From contig CM037850.1 in NCBI GenBank assembly GCA_021234535.1, forward strand, positions 21,688,446 to 21,752,445: a stretch of DNA of 64,000 nt, read 5' to 3'. The position numbers were made by a program, and so were the translations under genes. This document shows positions 42,595-53,960 of the stretch, in pieces. The stretch is from Stichopus chloronotus. Lineage: Eukaryota; Echinodermata; Holothuroidea; Aspidochirotida; Stichopodidae. Under the pieces are notes generated by a model. That model made no database searches. It was not told the DNA's origin and saw only the letters and a program-made list of their open reading frames with translations. Positions within the stretch are counted from its first letter, which is position 1. Every line of letters starts with the position of its first letter.

Positions 42595-45519
42595 CTACGT
42601 AGTAGATATGTGGCTGTGAAGTTGACTTTTAAAAACATTCAGAGATTTAACATTTCTTAGCTCCATGGGCAGTTCATTCCATTCTTTAGCGGCTAAATTT
42701 TTCCTGTGGTCAGTTTTTTGGCCGGAAAGATATAATTTATTTTCTGTAGTTGATCGTAAAGAATGAAAATGGACATTTCTATTAAAAGTAAACATTTCTT
42801 CCATGCATGAAGGAGCAAGTTCATTAAGCGATTTATAAACCATTACCAGTCTTTTCTTACGGATTCGCATGTCAAGGCCGTCCATGTTTAATGCATTAAA
42901 CATATCATGTGACCTTTGATCGTAACCAGCATTTAAAATGATTCTTGCAGCTGTTTTTTGTAATCGTATAAGTCTTTGGAGATCACTTTCACTACATGTA
43001 CCCCATACGATACTACAATAGTCTAAAATTGGTAAAATATAGCCATTATAAAACATAAAACTGGTTTCTAAATCAATAAAAGGTTGAATTCGCCTTAGCA
43101 AAGCTATCCTCTGGATTACCGTTTTAGAGATAAAATCAATTTGCATTTTCCATGTTAAGTTACTATCAATTCTGACCCCTAGTAACTTTTCACAATCTAC
43201 ATTAAGCAAAGTGGTGCCTGCAATCTTAACATGAAGTGTATTATCATTTCCAAGTGTAGCAATCCTCTGTCTTGACCCTATGAGCATCGTTTTGGTTTTG
43301 TCTGCATTCAGGACCATTTTATTTGCTTGGCACCAGTGGTGAATATGAGTTGCATCTTCCTTTAACTTTTTATTCAGGTCCTGTACATTAGTGCCATGCA
43401 AATAAAATGTATCATCAGCATACATGTGCGCAGAACAGTGAACAAGACTTAAGTCCATGTCGTTGATAAATATTAAAAATAATAACGGCCCAAGAATTGA
43501 TCCCTGTGGAACTCCTGAGGTCACATTCATTGGAGAAGAGGAAACTTTATTTACAAAGGTACATTGCATTCTACCAGTAAGATATGTTTTAAACCATCTA
43601 GTTGTATCTTCGGACAATCCATACAAGGACAACGTTTGTACTAATATGTTGTGATCAACTAGATCGAAGGCTTTACGGAGGTCAACAAACACTGATCCTA
43701 TTAGGTAACCATTATCTATGGCATCCATCCATTCATCAATAATCTTTATAAGAGCTGTCTCACATGAGTATTTTTCCCTAAAGCCAGATTGAATACTTCG
43801 CAGTAATTTGAATTTTGTAAGATACGCAGTTAAAGCCTCATGAACATGCCTTTCAAGAATCTTTGACAAAACTGGTAGGACCGATATAGGTCTATAATTT
43901 GAGACATCAAGCTTAGAGTCACTTTTGTGGATTGGGATAACTTTCGCTTTCTTCCATTCTGTAGGGAATGTGTTACTTTGAATGCTTCTCTTCAGGATGT
44001 GAGTTAAGCTACTCGCGAACTCTTCTGCGGCCAATTTTAAGACGTGAGAGCTAATACCGTCAAGACCAGTAGCTTTACGAGAATCAACATACTTCAATGA
44101 CTTAAGTACATAGTCAGTGGATATAAGTGGAATATCAAACTTAACTCCAGTCGGTAATCTAGAAGTAACATAAGTTTTTACTCTCTCCAAATACGAAGAA
44201 TCATTAGTTTTACATGCATGAACATATTGGGAAGAAATAGAAGTAAAGAATTTATTAAAAGTGTTAGCAATTTCAAAAGGATCTGATATTTCTTGTTCAT
44301 TCATAATTAACATATGGGGTGTGTGTTTGTTCTTTTGCTGAGGGTCGTTAGACTGTACATTTCTAAGAATTTCCCAGATAGCCTTAGAATTTCCTTTGTT
44401 AAAATTTAATTCCTCCTTGAAATATTGTTGCTTGGCTTTTCTTATAAGTGAGGTAACCTTATTTCTCCAAAACCGATAAAGATGTTGTTCTTTTCTTTTC
44501 GATTTATCTCTCATTTTGATTGCTTCCTGAATATCGTTCTTAAACCAGTGGGGCTGTAAGTCCCTTTTTACCCTTTTTATTCTCTTTGGAGCGTGCTTGT
44601 CTAAGACATTTTGTAACTTTGAGTTCCATGTGACAAGGGCCTTGTTTGGGTTGTCTTCTTCCAGCACTTGATTCAACTTATATTTCCTCAGATCTTTAAT
44701 AAATGCTGAGACATCAAATTTCTTAAAATCCCGATATTCAATCGTTTTGTGACCTGTCACATTTGATTGCTTCTGGTTAGAATAACACAACCAAGTAAAA
44801 AATATTGGGTAGTGATCACTTATCTTAACATGTGGTACATGTAAATTTTGAATTTGGTTTTCATTACTGGTATATACATGATCAATTAAAGCAGCAGTAC
44901 TACTCGTCTCCCTCGTGGGCTTATCTACCATTTGCTTTAGAGCAAAACACTCTATTTCTTGCTTCCATCTTACATTTGACTCACTTAAAAGGTTTATATT
45001 AAAATCTCCAACTACTATAATATTTGAGTACAAAGCATACGGTGTACTAAACATTTCGTGAAAGTTGTCAAACCATGTCACTTTAGAATCAGGAGGACGA
45101 TAAAGTACACAGAAGAGAAGATTTTTCGTGTGTGGTAGCTTGATTTCGAGCCATAATGCCTCTATGTTGGCATTTTCAAATTCGATCTTTCTAATAAATG
45201 GTAAGTTGTCCTGAATGTAGACTGCTACGCCACCCCCTGCTTTTCCGTTTCTATCTCTGCGTAGTATAGTGTATCCTGGAATGCTAACTTCGCAATCATT
45301 AAATGTTTCGTTCAAAAAAGTTTCGTTGATTGCAAAAACATTAAAAACAGTATCTTGGTTATTCATTACATACTGGAGCTGATCAAGTTTTGGATAAAGG
45401 TGATTGATATTGATAAACCCAAGACGAATATGATTAAAACTTTTATTACTTTTGTCGATAGGCTTTGTTTGTACACAAGGAGGAGAAATTTCGACACGAG
45501 AACTTCCATGGCCAGCGTC
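42595..45519 (-). CDS. LINE endonuclease-reverse transcriptase, open frame of 975 codons
   Basis: The frame is open from just after a TAG (45522-45520); the first ATG is at 45366, giving 923 residues. Residue numbers below count from that ATG. The endonuclease of the apurinic type has INETFLN near residue 14, VVGDFNIN with Asp 121, and ISDHYPI with His 185. Upstream of the ATG the same frame gives 'GFININHLYPKLDQLQYV', which matches the normal start of this endonuclease, so translation probably began earlier. The RT has 'VFVDLRKAFD' (motif A Asp at 562), 'SGVPQGSILGPLLFLIFIND' and 'YADD' at 649-652. The C-terminal 'RLIRLQKTAARIIL' block is present. All catalytic residues are in place and there is no internal stop, so the copy is young. 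It would reverse-transcribe its own RNA at a nicked target. Confidence 0.9.
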   Translation of the reverse strand, partial: DAGHGSSRVEISPPCVQTKPIDKSNKSFNHIRLGFININHLYPKLDQLQYVMNNQDTVFNVFAINETFLNETFNDCEVSIPGYTILRRDRNGKAGGGVAVYIQDNLPFIRKIEFENANIEALWLEIKLPHTKNLLFCVLYRPPDSKVTWFDNFHEMFSTPYALYSNIIVVGDFNINLLSESNVRWKQEIECFALKQMVDKPTRETSSTAALIDHVYTSNENQIQNLHVPHVKISDHYPIFFTWLCYSNQKQSNVTGHKTIEYRDFKKFDVSAFIKDLRKYKLNQVLEEDNPNKALVTWNSKLQNVLDKHAPKRIKRVKRDLQPHWFKNDIQEAIKMRDKSKRKEQHLYRFWRNKVTSLIRKAKQQYFKEELNFNKGNSKAIWEILRNVQSNDPQQKNKHTPHMLIMNEQEISDPFEIANTFNKFFTSISSQYVHACKTNDSSYLERVKTYVTSRLPTGVKFDIPLISTDYVLKSLKYVDSRKATGLDGISSHVLKLAAEEFASSLTHILKRSIQSNTFPTEWKKAKVIPIHKSDSKLDVSNYRPISVLPVLSKILERHVHEALTAYLTKFKLLRSIQSGFREKYSCETALIKIIDEWMDAIDNGYLIGSVFVDLRKAFDLVDHNILVQTLSLYGLSEDTTRWFKTYLTGRMQCTFVNKVSSSPMNVTSGVPQGSILGPLLFLIFINDMDLSLVHCSAHMYADDTFYLHGTNVQDLNKKLKEDATHIHHWCQANKMVLNADKTKTMLIGSRQRIATLGNDNTLHVKIAGTTLLNVDCEKLLGVRIDSNLTWKMQIDFISKTVIQRIALLRRIQPFIDLETSFMFYNGYILPILDYCSIVWGTCSESDLQRLIRLQKTAARIILNAGYDQRSHDMFNALNMDGLDMRIRKKRLVMVYKSLNELAPSCMEEMFTFNRNVHFHSLRSTTENKLYLSGQKTDHRKNLAAKEWNELPMELRNVKSLNVFKSQLHSHISTT

Positions 45520-45531
45520 CTATCGTTGTCT

Positions 45532-45636
45532 GTAAAACCGTGACTTGTGGCCGGGTCGTCGGCAGTTGTCACAAACGAGTGATTGGGGGTGACGGCAGGT
45601 TGATTCGTTGTGATTCCGTTCACCACATTTGTAACA
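45532..45636 (-). other. Two CCHC zinc knuckles of the LINE's gag-like module
   Basis: Read on the minus strand: CYKCGERNHNESTC (45636-45595), a perfect C-x2-C-x4-H-x4-C knuckle, then CDNCRRPGHKSRFY (45573-45532), a second knuckle whose last Cys is Tyr. Both are in the same frame as each other and as the endonuclease-RT frame, separated from it only by the TAG at 45522-45520. Further upstream the frame is broken by TGA and TAA. Confidence 0.8.
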
Positions 45637-45699
45637 GTGTCAGTATTTCTTTTGTTAAAGCTGTATATAATGTCTCTGATCACTGGGTTTCACACTGGT

Positions 45700-46200
45700 A
45701 ATTTATATCGATGTTTTGGAATAAGAAAATGATATGCTTCCAAAATAAATCCCTCTGGGCATATAATATTCTTAAGTGTCCTTGAAATAAAGGTTAACTC
45801 AACAAATGGTTAATATGAGATAAATCATAGGAGTCTATCTCTTGACGTCACAAATTTGGGTACTTAGCCTATGTTTATTTATGACGGATGCAGGTCACGG
45901 ACAGGAACGTCCATGTAAGATTGTCAATATTTGATGGATTTTGATGAAATTTGTTTCTTTTTCATTTTCATGTCACACGATCAACTTTAAGGAAACTCAT
46001 ACCTAAATCCTAGGCCTATTCTCTCATTTAGCTGCTTCAATATACTGCTTAGCTCAGGCTGTAAAGAAGAATTTATTTCTAGGCTCTTGCATTGACTTCC
46101 CATTAAAAGTGTAAGAATTGGGAGTAGCCTATTATTACCAAAATGCATTACCTTGTATGTATCAATAATTGAACAGCATTTGCAACTCCTGAGACCAAGC
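45700..46200. other. No recognisable feature
   Basis: Unassigned spacer. Confidence 0.35.
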
Positions 46201-46211
46201 AAAACTCCTGT

Positions 46212-46582
46212 CTAAATCACTCTGAAAACTTTTTGAATCACCTCCAGAGGAGGAACCTCCTGCCAAGAAGAAGAGGAGACAGGATAAAATATACAGAATT
46301 TGAGGAAGGGCCCGGGGCCGGGGGGATGCACCATCGACTGAAGGCCGACAAGAGAGGACCGAAGACGCGAGGCCTCGGTGCCGGGAGTTAGGAGGTCCTC
46401 CAATGAAAAGTTGAATTCTAGATGAGCTTTGAGATGCGATTTCCCAGCATCTGGGAAGCACATGTTTTCATCCAGGCCTTTTTGCCCATTTAGGTAAAAG
46501 AAAAATCGTTGGTCGCCGAAAAAAAAAAAAGGATGGGGGGGGGGGGTTTGCGCCGGATGCGCCCCCATCTGGATCCGCCCTG
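46212..46582 (-). repeat. Dispersed repeat with 'gggcggatccag' end and G12 tract
   Basis: On the minus strand the segment starts 'cagggcggatccagatgggg', followed by a C/G run and a T-rich run, like the plus-strand copy at 3137. A 118-codon open frame runs through it (GAHPAQTPPPHPFFFFG...), rich in Pro/Phe from the homopolymers. It has no recognised domain and I do not call it a gene. Confidence 0.4.
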
Positions 46583-46584
46583 AT

Positions 46585-46665
46585 ACGTGTATATATATTT
46601 TGGATTAATACACCTATATATTATATTTTGGATTAACACACCTACATATTATATATAATATGAAT
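46585..46665. repeat. Tandem duplication of 'atattttggattaa.acacct'
   Basis: Two copies of about 33 bp, at about 46597 and 46626, in an AT-rich context. Confidence 0.7.
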
Positions 46666-46679
46666 ATTTGTCTCACAGC

Positions 46680-49600
46680 GCCTACCATAGCCGTCAACGA
46701 AAACCGGAACCAAAATGTGTAGAGCATTGAGGTAGTACAATATATTTACCTCAGTGGTGTAGAGACGATAGACGTCAGAGAACGGTCTTTTGACAATTTC
46801 GCCTATCCACAAATAGAAAAGTGCAAAAGGTATGGGTAATTTATTGTTTTACTTTTGCAAAAGAAAATGTCAATCAATGATGTGACATGAAAGACTAGTA
46901 ATCACACTGACATGCACAAACATTCATTTGGCTGGTGTATTTCATGTGTAACGTTAGTGGATTGCAAGGGCAAACTTGTTTAGGACTTAGGAGAGGCCTA
47001 TGTTTCTTGCTATCATTGTTACTTTTCGTGAAACTAGTGTTATCCGTATGGTCCTGCGGGAATCACTATGCTGTGTCAGTGTGTGCACTGTAACGTGACT
47101 TGAAGTTGAGTGTGTCTCCGTTATTGTCCTGCACACATTTGACAGGCTTGTCCAGAATTTCAGTCTTTCGGTGCTGCTTCTTGGGTTCAGTGTAGCGTAG
47201 GTGCCATCTTGGGCAAACATAGGCCCTAGGCCTGCGTAGTATTAAAGGGAAAATCACGATTTATTTTCACAATTTATTTCACTACAATTCACCACCGGTA
47301 TCGTACAATGAGTTATAACTAACAAATATGATCAACATTATCTCAAAACATGTGGACAATTTCGAGAAACGAGTCAAATTCACAAAAATTGGGTGATGAA
47401 CTCCGAAAGTCTCTTACATCCATATTCATTGCATCAAATATGAATATTCAGTACTATCGCCTTTTCCAGGTATCAGTCACCGGGTTGCTATGCCCATTTT
47501 GCACCGTTGCTAACATCAAGATAATTGGATTACGTAACATTGCAACACACATAGCGGATCGTCCTTGGGGCTAACCAAGAAAGAGCAAAAATTTAGCATT
47601 TTTAAATCATACGAATCTCACAAGTTATAGCAAATTATCTCTTAAAACTCACTCAGAACATTGGGAGCACATTATCCAAGAGGTATGGCCTGATATAATT
47701 GTTCCAAAAGAGATAAATCGTACAAATATTTGGTCCAAACAAAGGTTGCACATCTCAACACAGTCGCGAAAATTTTCCCACGTGATCGTAACAGAAAATG
47801 TCAAAAATATCCGCAATGGGAATCCCGAACGTTGTCATACTTCACTTTCACAAAGTTACTTGAGTTTTTCACATGAAAATGACAAAAATGATAACAGAGG
47901 TGCGGTGATGCACTTCTGTGACAAGTTTTAAAATCTTTTCCTGGTTGCTAGGGCTACACTGTTTCTTTTCTACTCCATATACGTACTGTTTACGTACTAG
48001 TGATACGTAGGCCCACATGCAAGACATACGCTACCCACAATGCAATACTGTAAACTAGTTTGGACTTGTTCGGATTTTGACGTCGTGTGACGTCATTACA
48101 TGTTAGTATCATATGACAAAACAAGAGTTGGCGTGGTTTGTATAGAGCAATCAACTGTGAAGGCAAGTGAAAGTGATGGGAGTTGTTTAGTATGTAAATA
48201 TCACTAAAATGTCTTTTGAACAAGGGGAGATTATAACTGTATATGGAAACAAGTGTCATGATTGACATGGAGTAGCTTTGGAGATTGACGGAGTGGTGAT
48301 GCGGTTCCCTGACATGTTTTACTGAAGGTTGTTTGAAGGCGTGGTCAAAAGCTAAAATCATCGATATCTCTGCCGGATGATCGTGTATGGTTGCAAAATT
48401 TGGAAGGGGAGTTGGGGAGTGTACAGAGTATGTGCTGTGAAAATATTAGCGTGATCGAATGCAGAGGGGCGAAGATATCATCGTTTGAAAATTTGACTGC
48501 GCAAGTGCGTAAGCTGGGCAACCGTAGCATTTTCAAGGTCACTTTTCAAATAGAACTGTGTGAAGCGTCGTAGTTAATTGCATAGCAACCAGGTGACTGG
48601 TATGAGGAGGTGGGGCTTCCTGTTTCATACGTAGCCTACGTGTGCTGTATGTATCATCAACTATCCCTAAACTCTTGTTTACTTAGCATAGCGCAGTGCA
48701 TGAACAGCATGGGAACCGTAAACATTCGGTTATGTTTATTCATTTAGCATCGTCTCAGTCTTACGCTGTGATTGATCATTGTATAGAGGGGGCTGTCGTG
48801 TCTCGTACATGAACGTTTATTTTTTGTACCCGACAAACATTAAGAGTTGTCAGTGAACAGCAATTACCGCAGTAATAACCGTTTCTTCTACCTTCAAACA
48901 CCTCCCCAACATGGTGAACAATCAGTTTAGAAAGAAAAATCAACCAAAGGTGAATTTTCTCAGTCAAGCCCTGATTTCTGTTTAAGTAGTGCTGCATGCA
49001 ATTCACGTACTGTATGTGCACGTAGTATCATATCCTTTCGTTTGGTGATTGCCAAGATTTATGAGCGGTAGGCTACAGAAGGTTATCTGCTTGTTGGACA
49101 ATTAAAACAACATTGTGTGTAGCCGCAGTGGGCAAATTAAAAGTTGAAGCACTATACTCTATCCTTCTAGTTGCTGCAAAAATAGTACGTGTTGTGTGCT
49201 GCATGTGGCTCTATTTACCGCATTTGGACATGTCTGTTTGATTGACACACAGAACATACACCTTATGTGAACCTCAGTGTCCTGCAGGGACTTTCCAGAA
49301 AACTTTCAGTTGAACTTTTCATGAGGTCTGTTTGCTTTATGCACAGTAGATGTAGGCCTAGGCTACGCTTATAAAGCCTTAAAGAGTAACCGTAGAATGC
49401 AGGGCCCCTTGACGGTAGTATCTTCCCATCCGGATGTGTTGATGCAGATCGTCTAAGTTCATGGTTCGTCGTAGGCCTATCAGTAGTCACGTTGTGGCAT
49501 AACTTGTTGGAAACATTTGTAAGTCCATCGAAGTATTACAGTGATGTAATGTCGAGGTTGACACTGCTCGGCTATATCGGTGATACCCAACTATAAAATT

Positions 49601-50360
49601 CAAGATTGACCTGGTGATATATTTCCTTGTTGAAGATAAACAGCAGATTTTAGCTAGGTTTGTCTTGGCAATAAGTTGGTGATACTGACCTTCTATTCCT
49701 GGAAGGACTGTATAGGCCTACAGTACATCGGTTTCCATTGTTTAATTATCGCCGACTAGCATCAGATAATCCGGACGATAAAGCAGGATATTGGCGCAAA
49801 AGCAAAGGCCGCACTGAATAGCTTTGTCCCGGCAATGTTCTGTGAAAGTGCATCTCAGTCATCAATATTGAATGGAATCAGACAATAATGATACAGTAGG
49901 TCTTACAGTACAACGTCTGCATAAATGTATATTTATAGGCCCCAAAAAAGGATTAGAAATGTTGAAACAAGTATATTAAAGAAGTATAATCTTGAAGACA
50001 GGAAAACACCCTGCATACAACGCGTATAGACTGCATATAATCCCTATACGTATTTATACTCGATATTTGCATTTGACATTGTTTATTATCAATCGTAACC
50101 ATTGGTTAGGTTTTGCAGATTTTACCCAGTCGTTGTGAGAAGGCTGTAAAGTATCAGGCACAGAAAAATGACTAGAAGAGTTATTAGAGGGAGTGAGTAA
50201 GAGTAGGCCAAAAGATTAACAAACGTACAGTATGCATGTGACCCCAGGAATGTGTGCAGCATAGTAGGCCAAATTACCGGTAAGGTCGATCACAGCAAGC
50301 CTGGCATACTGTATGTGGTTGTGAGCATACAATGTCAATTAATGAAGACTTACAATATGA
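46680..50360. other. Unassigned spacer
   Basis: No gene, RNA or definable transposon end. Around 47930-47960 and 48580-48600 short words 'ttgctagg' and 'gcatagcaacc' are in inverse orientation and could be the ends of a small element, but I could not extend the match. Confidence 0.35.
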
Positions 50361-50362
50361 AG

Positions 50363-50641
50363 ACTTATAAAGCAAAGTAGCATTGAAAAACAGGCGAGGA
50401 ATGCAGAAGAGGCTGGTTGAAACTTAGAGGTGATGAACGGAACAGTGGTATGTGGCTAGGAGCATGCCATGAGGAGGAAGAGAGCGAGTTTCCTTTCTTC
50501 AGTTCTTTTATTCAAGTTCCAAAATCAACCAAGCATGAGCACATGGCATAGTCTGTAGCAACTTAGCATACAAACAACTCAGAATATGCAAATCAGACAA
50601 TGGAAGTAAGATGCAAGAAATAACTGACATTAAGTATAACA
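50363..50641 (-). repeat. 3' LTR (truncated) of the Gmr1-like element
   Basis: Starts on the minus strand with TGTTATACTTAATGTCAG, right after the purine-rich 'tcatggggagga'. It matches the first 280 bp of the 5' LTR (shared words 'gcatcttacttccattg', 'ctcatggc', 'cataccactg', 'tcaccTCTAAGTTTCAACC'). Similarity ends at about 50363; the LTR end seen in the 5' copy (CGACTTCGTAACA) is missing, so the 3' LTR is truncated. Confidence 0.75.
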
Positions 50642-50735
50642 TCCTCCCCATGAAGGGAGACTTTTCCCATTTAATTTACATTTACTTAAATGAGCAATTT
50701 CTGTTAAATTCTTGCATATTTACATGTGTACTTAA

Positions 50736-53314
50736 TAGTGTTTACACCGGGTCCAAAAATCGGGAACCGGGTACCCGAAGCCCGGACCCGTTTCAACGCC
50801 TAACAAAAATCCATTGCTATTTACACAGTACATGTTACTTACTTTGGTTCTGAAGACAGTAAAGTGCAGTAGAGCAGCGTTAGTTCTTTTTTCTCTTTTG
50901 ACTTCATGCCTTTTTAATTTCCCAACAATACTTTTCTGGAAAAATACTGTTTCTTTGTCTTATTCTTTAGTGGTGAACGTATGGTTTTCAATTTATTTAT
51001 TATTGATAATTAGGTTGACTGTAAAAGACGATGTATACACTTGCTGTACACGATTGTGGTTTGTTCATGTCGTCCGCTATTGCACTACACACGTACACAG
51101 AACGTTATATTGCACATGGCATATCACACAGCTTCTTTGCAGTTTTAGCGAGAAAAACACACAGTTAAGTCAATTTGTTTTGAACTGTTCGTGGTGAAGT
51201 CACAATAGGCTCCGCCCATATTTAGTAGTCTAGGCAACGGAATATCAGAAACAGCTGTGTATGTTGCAGTGCTGTTTGAGTGGGAAAGTTCCCAAGATAG
51301 TAGTTGATAATTTAGATAGCATAGACTAGAGAATACGATAATACATAAAAGCTAAGGCTTAAAATGATGCGGCTACAAAGTTGATGGTATTTTATGTTCA
51401 CAAAGTACTGCAAGATAGCAAAAGCAAGTTGTCCTCTAATGCAAAAGTGAGCAAAATCACATACTTAAGTGAAAAGACTGAACTGAAATATTGGGATGAA
51501 ATAGAGCTCTTTTTTATATTTGTTTATTATTATGCTCTCAGTGGACAGGTAACATGATTTAGAAAGTGAACGAATAAAGTTGATCAGATACTTTTTGGCG
51601 CTGACTGTGGTATAACTTCAGAATGTTATTTCGCAAAGTAGCAAAACTTGGAACAGAAAAATTTGGTTCAACAAAGTTCAAAAGTTTTCAAAATGATTGG
51701 GATCTGATCATTGAAAGTGGTCGAATATCTTGATAAACAACCTCTGACAGTAAATCGAGTAGTTGTTGTCTGCGTTGAGCACTACAAGGCCGATCATCTG
51801 TGCGCTTCAAATATTTTGCCACACTAGTTTGTCTCAGTCCTGATGGACCAGGCTCAGCTGGTTGAGTTTCAGAAGGGTGTTTGCTGCTTAAATGCTTCCC
51901 AAGTGATGAAGTACTACTACCAGAATAATATAAAACACTTGCACAAAGTTTACACTTTGCATCTTTGCCTCCCCTTTCATTGTCAATAACTTGGAAGTAA
52001 TTCCATACGTAACTTTTTCTCTTTGAAGCCATGACATGCGAAAAAACTGCTCGGTTGTATTACAACTATTACACAAAATAAAAATCGGCATTTTGTATTT
52101 TGGTTAAGGTAAAGAAACAGGTACTGTAAGAAAAGATTTGTGAACTTGCAATGAAGAACATCTAGAAGGTAATAACTGAATCAAAAGGTAGCCCGTTCAT
52201 CTCAGCTGTTTATAATACTGGGAAATTATCTCGAGCGAGAGTAATTATTTGAATGTGTCATCCCCATTAGTACATAAAGGACTGGGAAAAATATTGAAAA
52301 CCACCAACAAATTGCCACTTGTTCTGTGAAATTAACTGATTAAACTTTTCTGTTTAAACTCTTGTTTTACTTTGTCTTACGATTGAGTTGAGTCCCAAGA
52401 GTAAGATGAGGAAAAAATTCTTGCAACCAGTACCAACCACTAAATTGGTCCCTCATCATATCATGTTCAATGATAGCTTTGTTCTTTTTCCTGTGTTATC
52501 TTTCTACTTGTTCATGTGTAATTGTCAGCTTTACCGCACAATAGAAGCTATTGAACTTTTTCGAGAATAAAATACGTGACCTCCCGCCGCAGTAAGGGAA
52601 CCCAGAAGTTCAATCCACGTGAAAGGAAAGTCAACCTTGGAAATGCCAAGAATTAAAAAACATAACGTTAAACAAAGTTGGCTGGTACCAAGTTTGAACT
52701 TCACCAATGTGACATTGTCACTCGATTTAATTAATTCAAATTAATCCACTGAAGAGCAAGGTAGCGTCAAGAACAGCCAATCACAGATGACAATCTTGTC
52801 AACAAGCAATTATGTAATGATGATTGGCAGGTGCTTTGACAGCAGCACTGGGGCATGCGCTGCGCCGGTGTAGGAAAGCAGGTCTGTTCATGCAAACATG
52901 CAACGCACGTACGTAGGTGCTTACAGCTGGCCCAGCTACTGTAGCTCCGTTCTAACTGGTGCAGTACATACGTACGTACAGGAAGTGTGTGGTATACTGC
53001 ACTGAATACAGTCACGCGAGCGATGGGGTTTTTTTTTGTTTTTTTTCGAAACTTGATGGAATTCACGGGGAATTTGATGAAAACACAGAAAACCTAAAAT
53101 ACGGTAAAAAGCAAAACAAGTGACAGATTTTTGTATAAATTTGTCATTCTCCTTTTCAATAACTTCAAAGCATCTTATCTTGCGTGGGTAAAACCAATAC
53201 AATGATTTACAATACAATACATTACACACTGACTACTTTCAGGATTCGAGCCGTGTCATTGGAACCGGGTTGGAGGGCTTCGGGCGGGTACCTGGGTAAT
53301 CCGTGCAAATACTA
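50736..53314 (-). mobile_element. hAT-type DNA transposon nested in the retroelement
   Basis: The 2579-bp element is flanked by perfect 8-bp duplications GTACTTAA (50728-50735 and 53315-53322), the size typical of hAT. Its ends are TAGTGTTTACACC on the left and, as reverse complement, TAGTATTTGCACG on the right. A related G/C-rich subterminal motif follows on both sides ('ggtacccgaagcccgg' and 'ggtacccgcccgaagccc'). It encodes a BED zinc finger on the minus strand but no complete transposase, so it is probably a deletion derivative. It interrupts the codons at the end of the Gmr1-like RNase H region ('NVLADALSRLST'). Confidence 0.85.
51688..52032 (-). CDS. BED-type zinc finger protein, truncated hAT transposase
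   Basis: 114 codons. After a basic start (MASKRKSYVWNYFQVID) comes a BED finger: 'CKLC' at about residues 27-30, then 'LGKHLSSKHP', giving C-x2-C...H-x4-H. A linker 'TSVAKYLKRT' follows, then 'LLDLLSEVVYQDIRPLSMIR', which matches the start of the transposase core in ZBED/hAT proteins ('...D..PfsiVe..GF'), and a stop shortly after. The RNase-H-like DDE core and the hATC dimerisation domain are absent, so it cannot act as a transposase. It might still bind DNA through the finger. Its position inside clear inverted ends and 8-bp duplications supports the assignment. Confidence 0.8.
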   Translation of the reverse strand: MASKRKSYVWNYFQVIDNERGGKDAKCKLCASVLYYSGSSTSSLGKHLSSKHPSETQPAEPGPSGLRQTSVAKYLKRTDDRPCSAQRRQQLLDLLSEVVYQDIRPLSMIRSQSF

Positions 53315-53960
53315 GTACTTAACCTACTGAGTGCATCTGCTAATACATTCTGCTTTCCATCCAGATGTACCACTCTTAAATTATGACCTTGAAGGAAAAT
53401 CTCCATCTCATTAAACGTGCACTCTTGTTCGTATATTTGGTAATATAAACCAATGGGTTATGATCCGTATACACCGTTGTTTGGTAGGGACCATTTACGT
53501 ATACTTCAAAATGTTCCACCGCTAAAACCTACGCTAACGCTCCCTTGTCAATTGTGGAGTATTTTTGTGGACTTAACATTTAATTTCTCTGAAAAATAAA
53601 TTACAGGATGCTCTAAAACCTGATCATCCTCTTGACACAAAACTGCGCCGACACCTATGTCGCTCGCACCAATAGCTATTTTAAACAGTTAATTTGTGGC
53701 AGAAGGTACAGGTTCACTGGTAAGCATGAGCTTGAGATTGTCAAATGCTACTTGACAATCACCTGACCAAATAAATTTGACAATCTTTGCTAAAAGATTT
53801 ATGAGAGGACTAGCAACCTCCACAAAATTAGGACAAAATTTCCTGTAAAAACCTGCCATTCCCAAGAAATGTTTTAATTCTCTTTTATTTGTAGGAATTG
53901 GGAAATTTTCAATAGCTTCAACTTTAGCTGTTTTTGGGTAGAACTTTTCCACCAAGGATA
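53315..53960 (-). pseudogene. RT connection and RNase H of the Gmr1-like element (broken)
   Basis: Minus strand: 'IPTNKRELKHFLGMAGFYRK', 'FCPNFVEVASPLINLLAK', then across a stop 'FKIAIGASDIGVGAVLCQED' and 'HPVIYFSEKLN', and finally 'NVLADALSR'. These are the RT connection and the RNase H of Ty3/gypsy. The first RNase H aspartate (usually 'vDASd') reads Gly. The end of the domain is split by the hAT insertion; the remaining codons lie on the far side, below 50736. Confidence 0.8.

Larger units (their letters stand above)
42232..45690 (-). mobile_element. Near full-length L2/CR1-type LINE
   Basis: A minus-strand non-LTR retrotransposon. A degenerate 5' part encodes two CCHC zinc knuckles (45636-45532), followed by a long endonuclease-RT frame (45519-42595), a 3' UTR of about 340 bp, and an A/T-rich tail that reads 'aataaataaataataaata' on the minus strand at about 42255-42232. 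Tails of short tandem repeats rather than long poly(A) are usual in the L2/CR1 group. The exact 5' end is uncertain; in-frame stops appear upstream of the knuckles (TGA, TAA near 45640-45665). I could not identify a target-site duplication. Confidence 0.88.

Noticed and set aside
45366..45683. 105-codon minus-strand frame upstream of the LINE ORF as a separate ORF1 protein
   Set aside because: The recognisable zinc knuckles are in a different frame (the one shared with endonuclease-RT), so this frame is a shadow.
46212..46568. 118-codon minus-strand frame (GAHPAQTPPPHPFFFFG...)
   Set aside because: It runs through homopolymer tracts and a dispersed repeat end. I recognise no domain.
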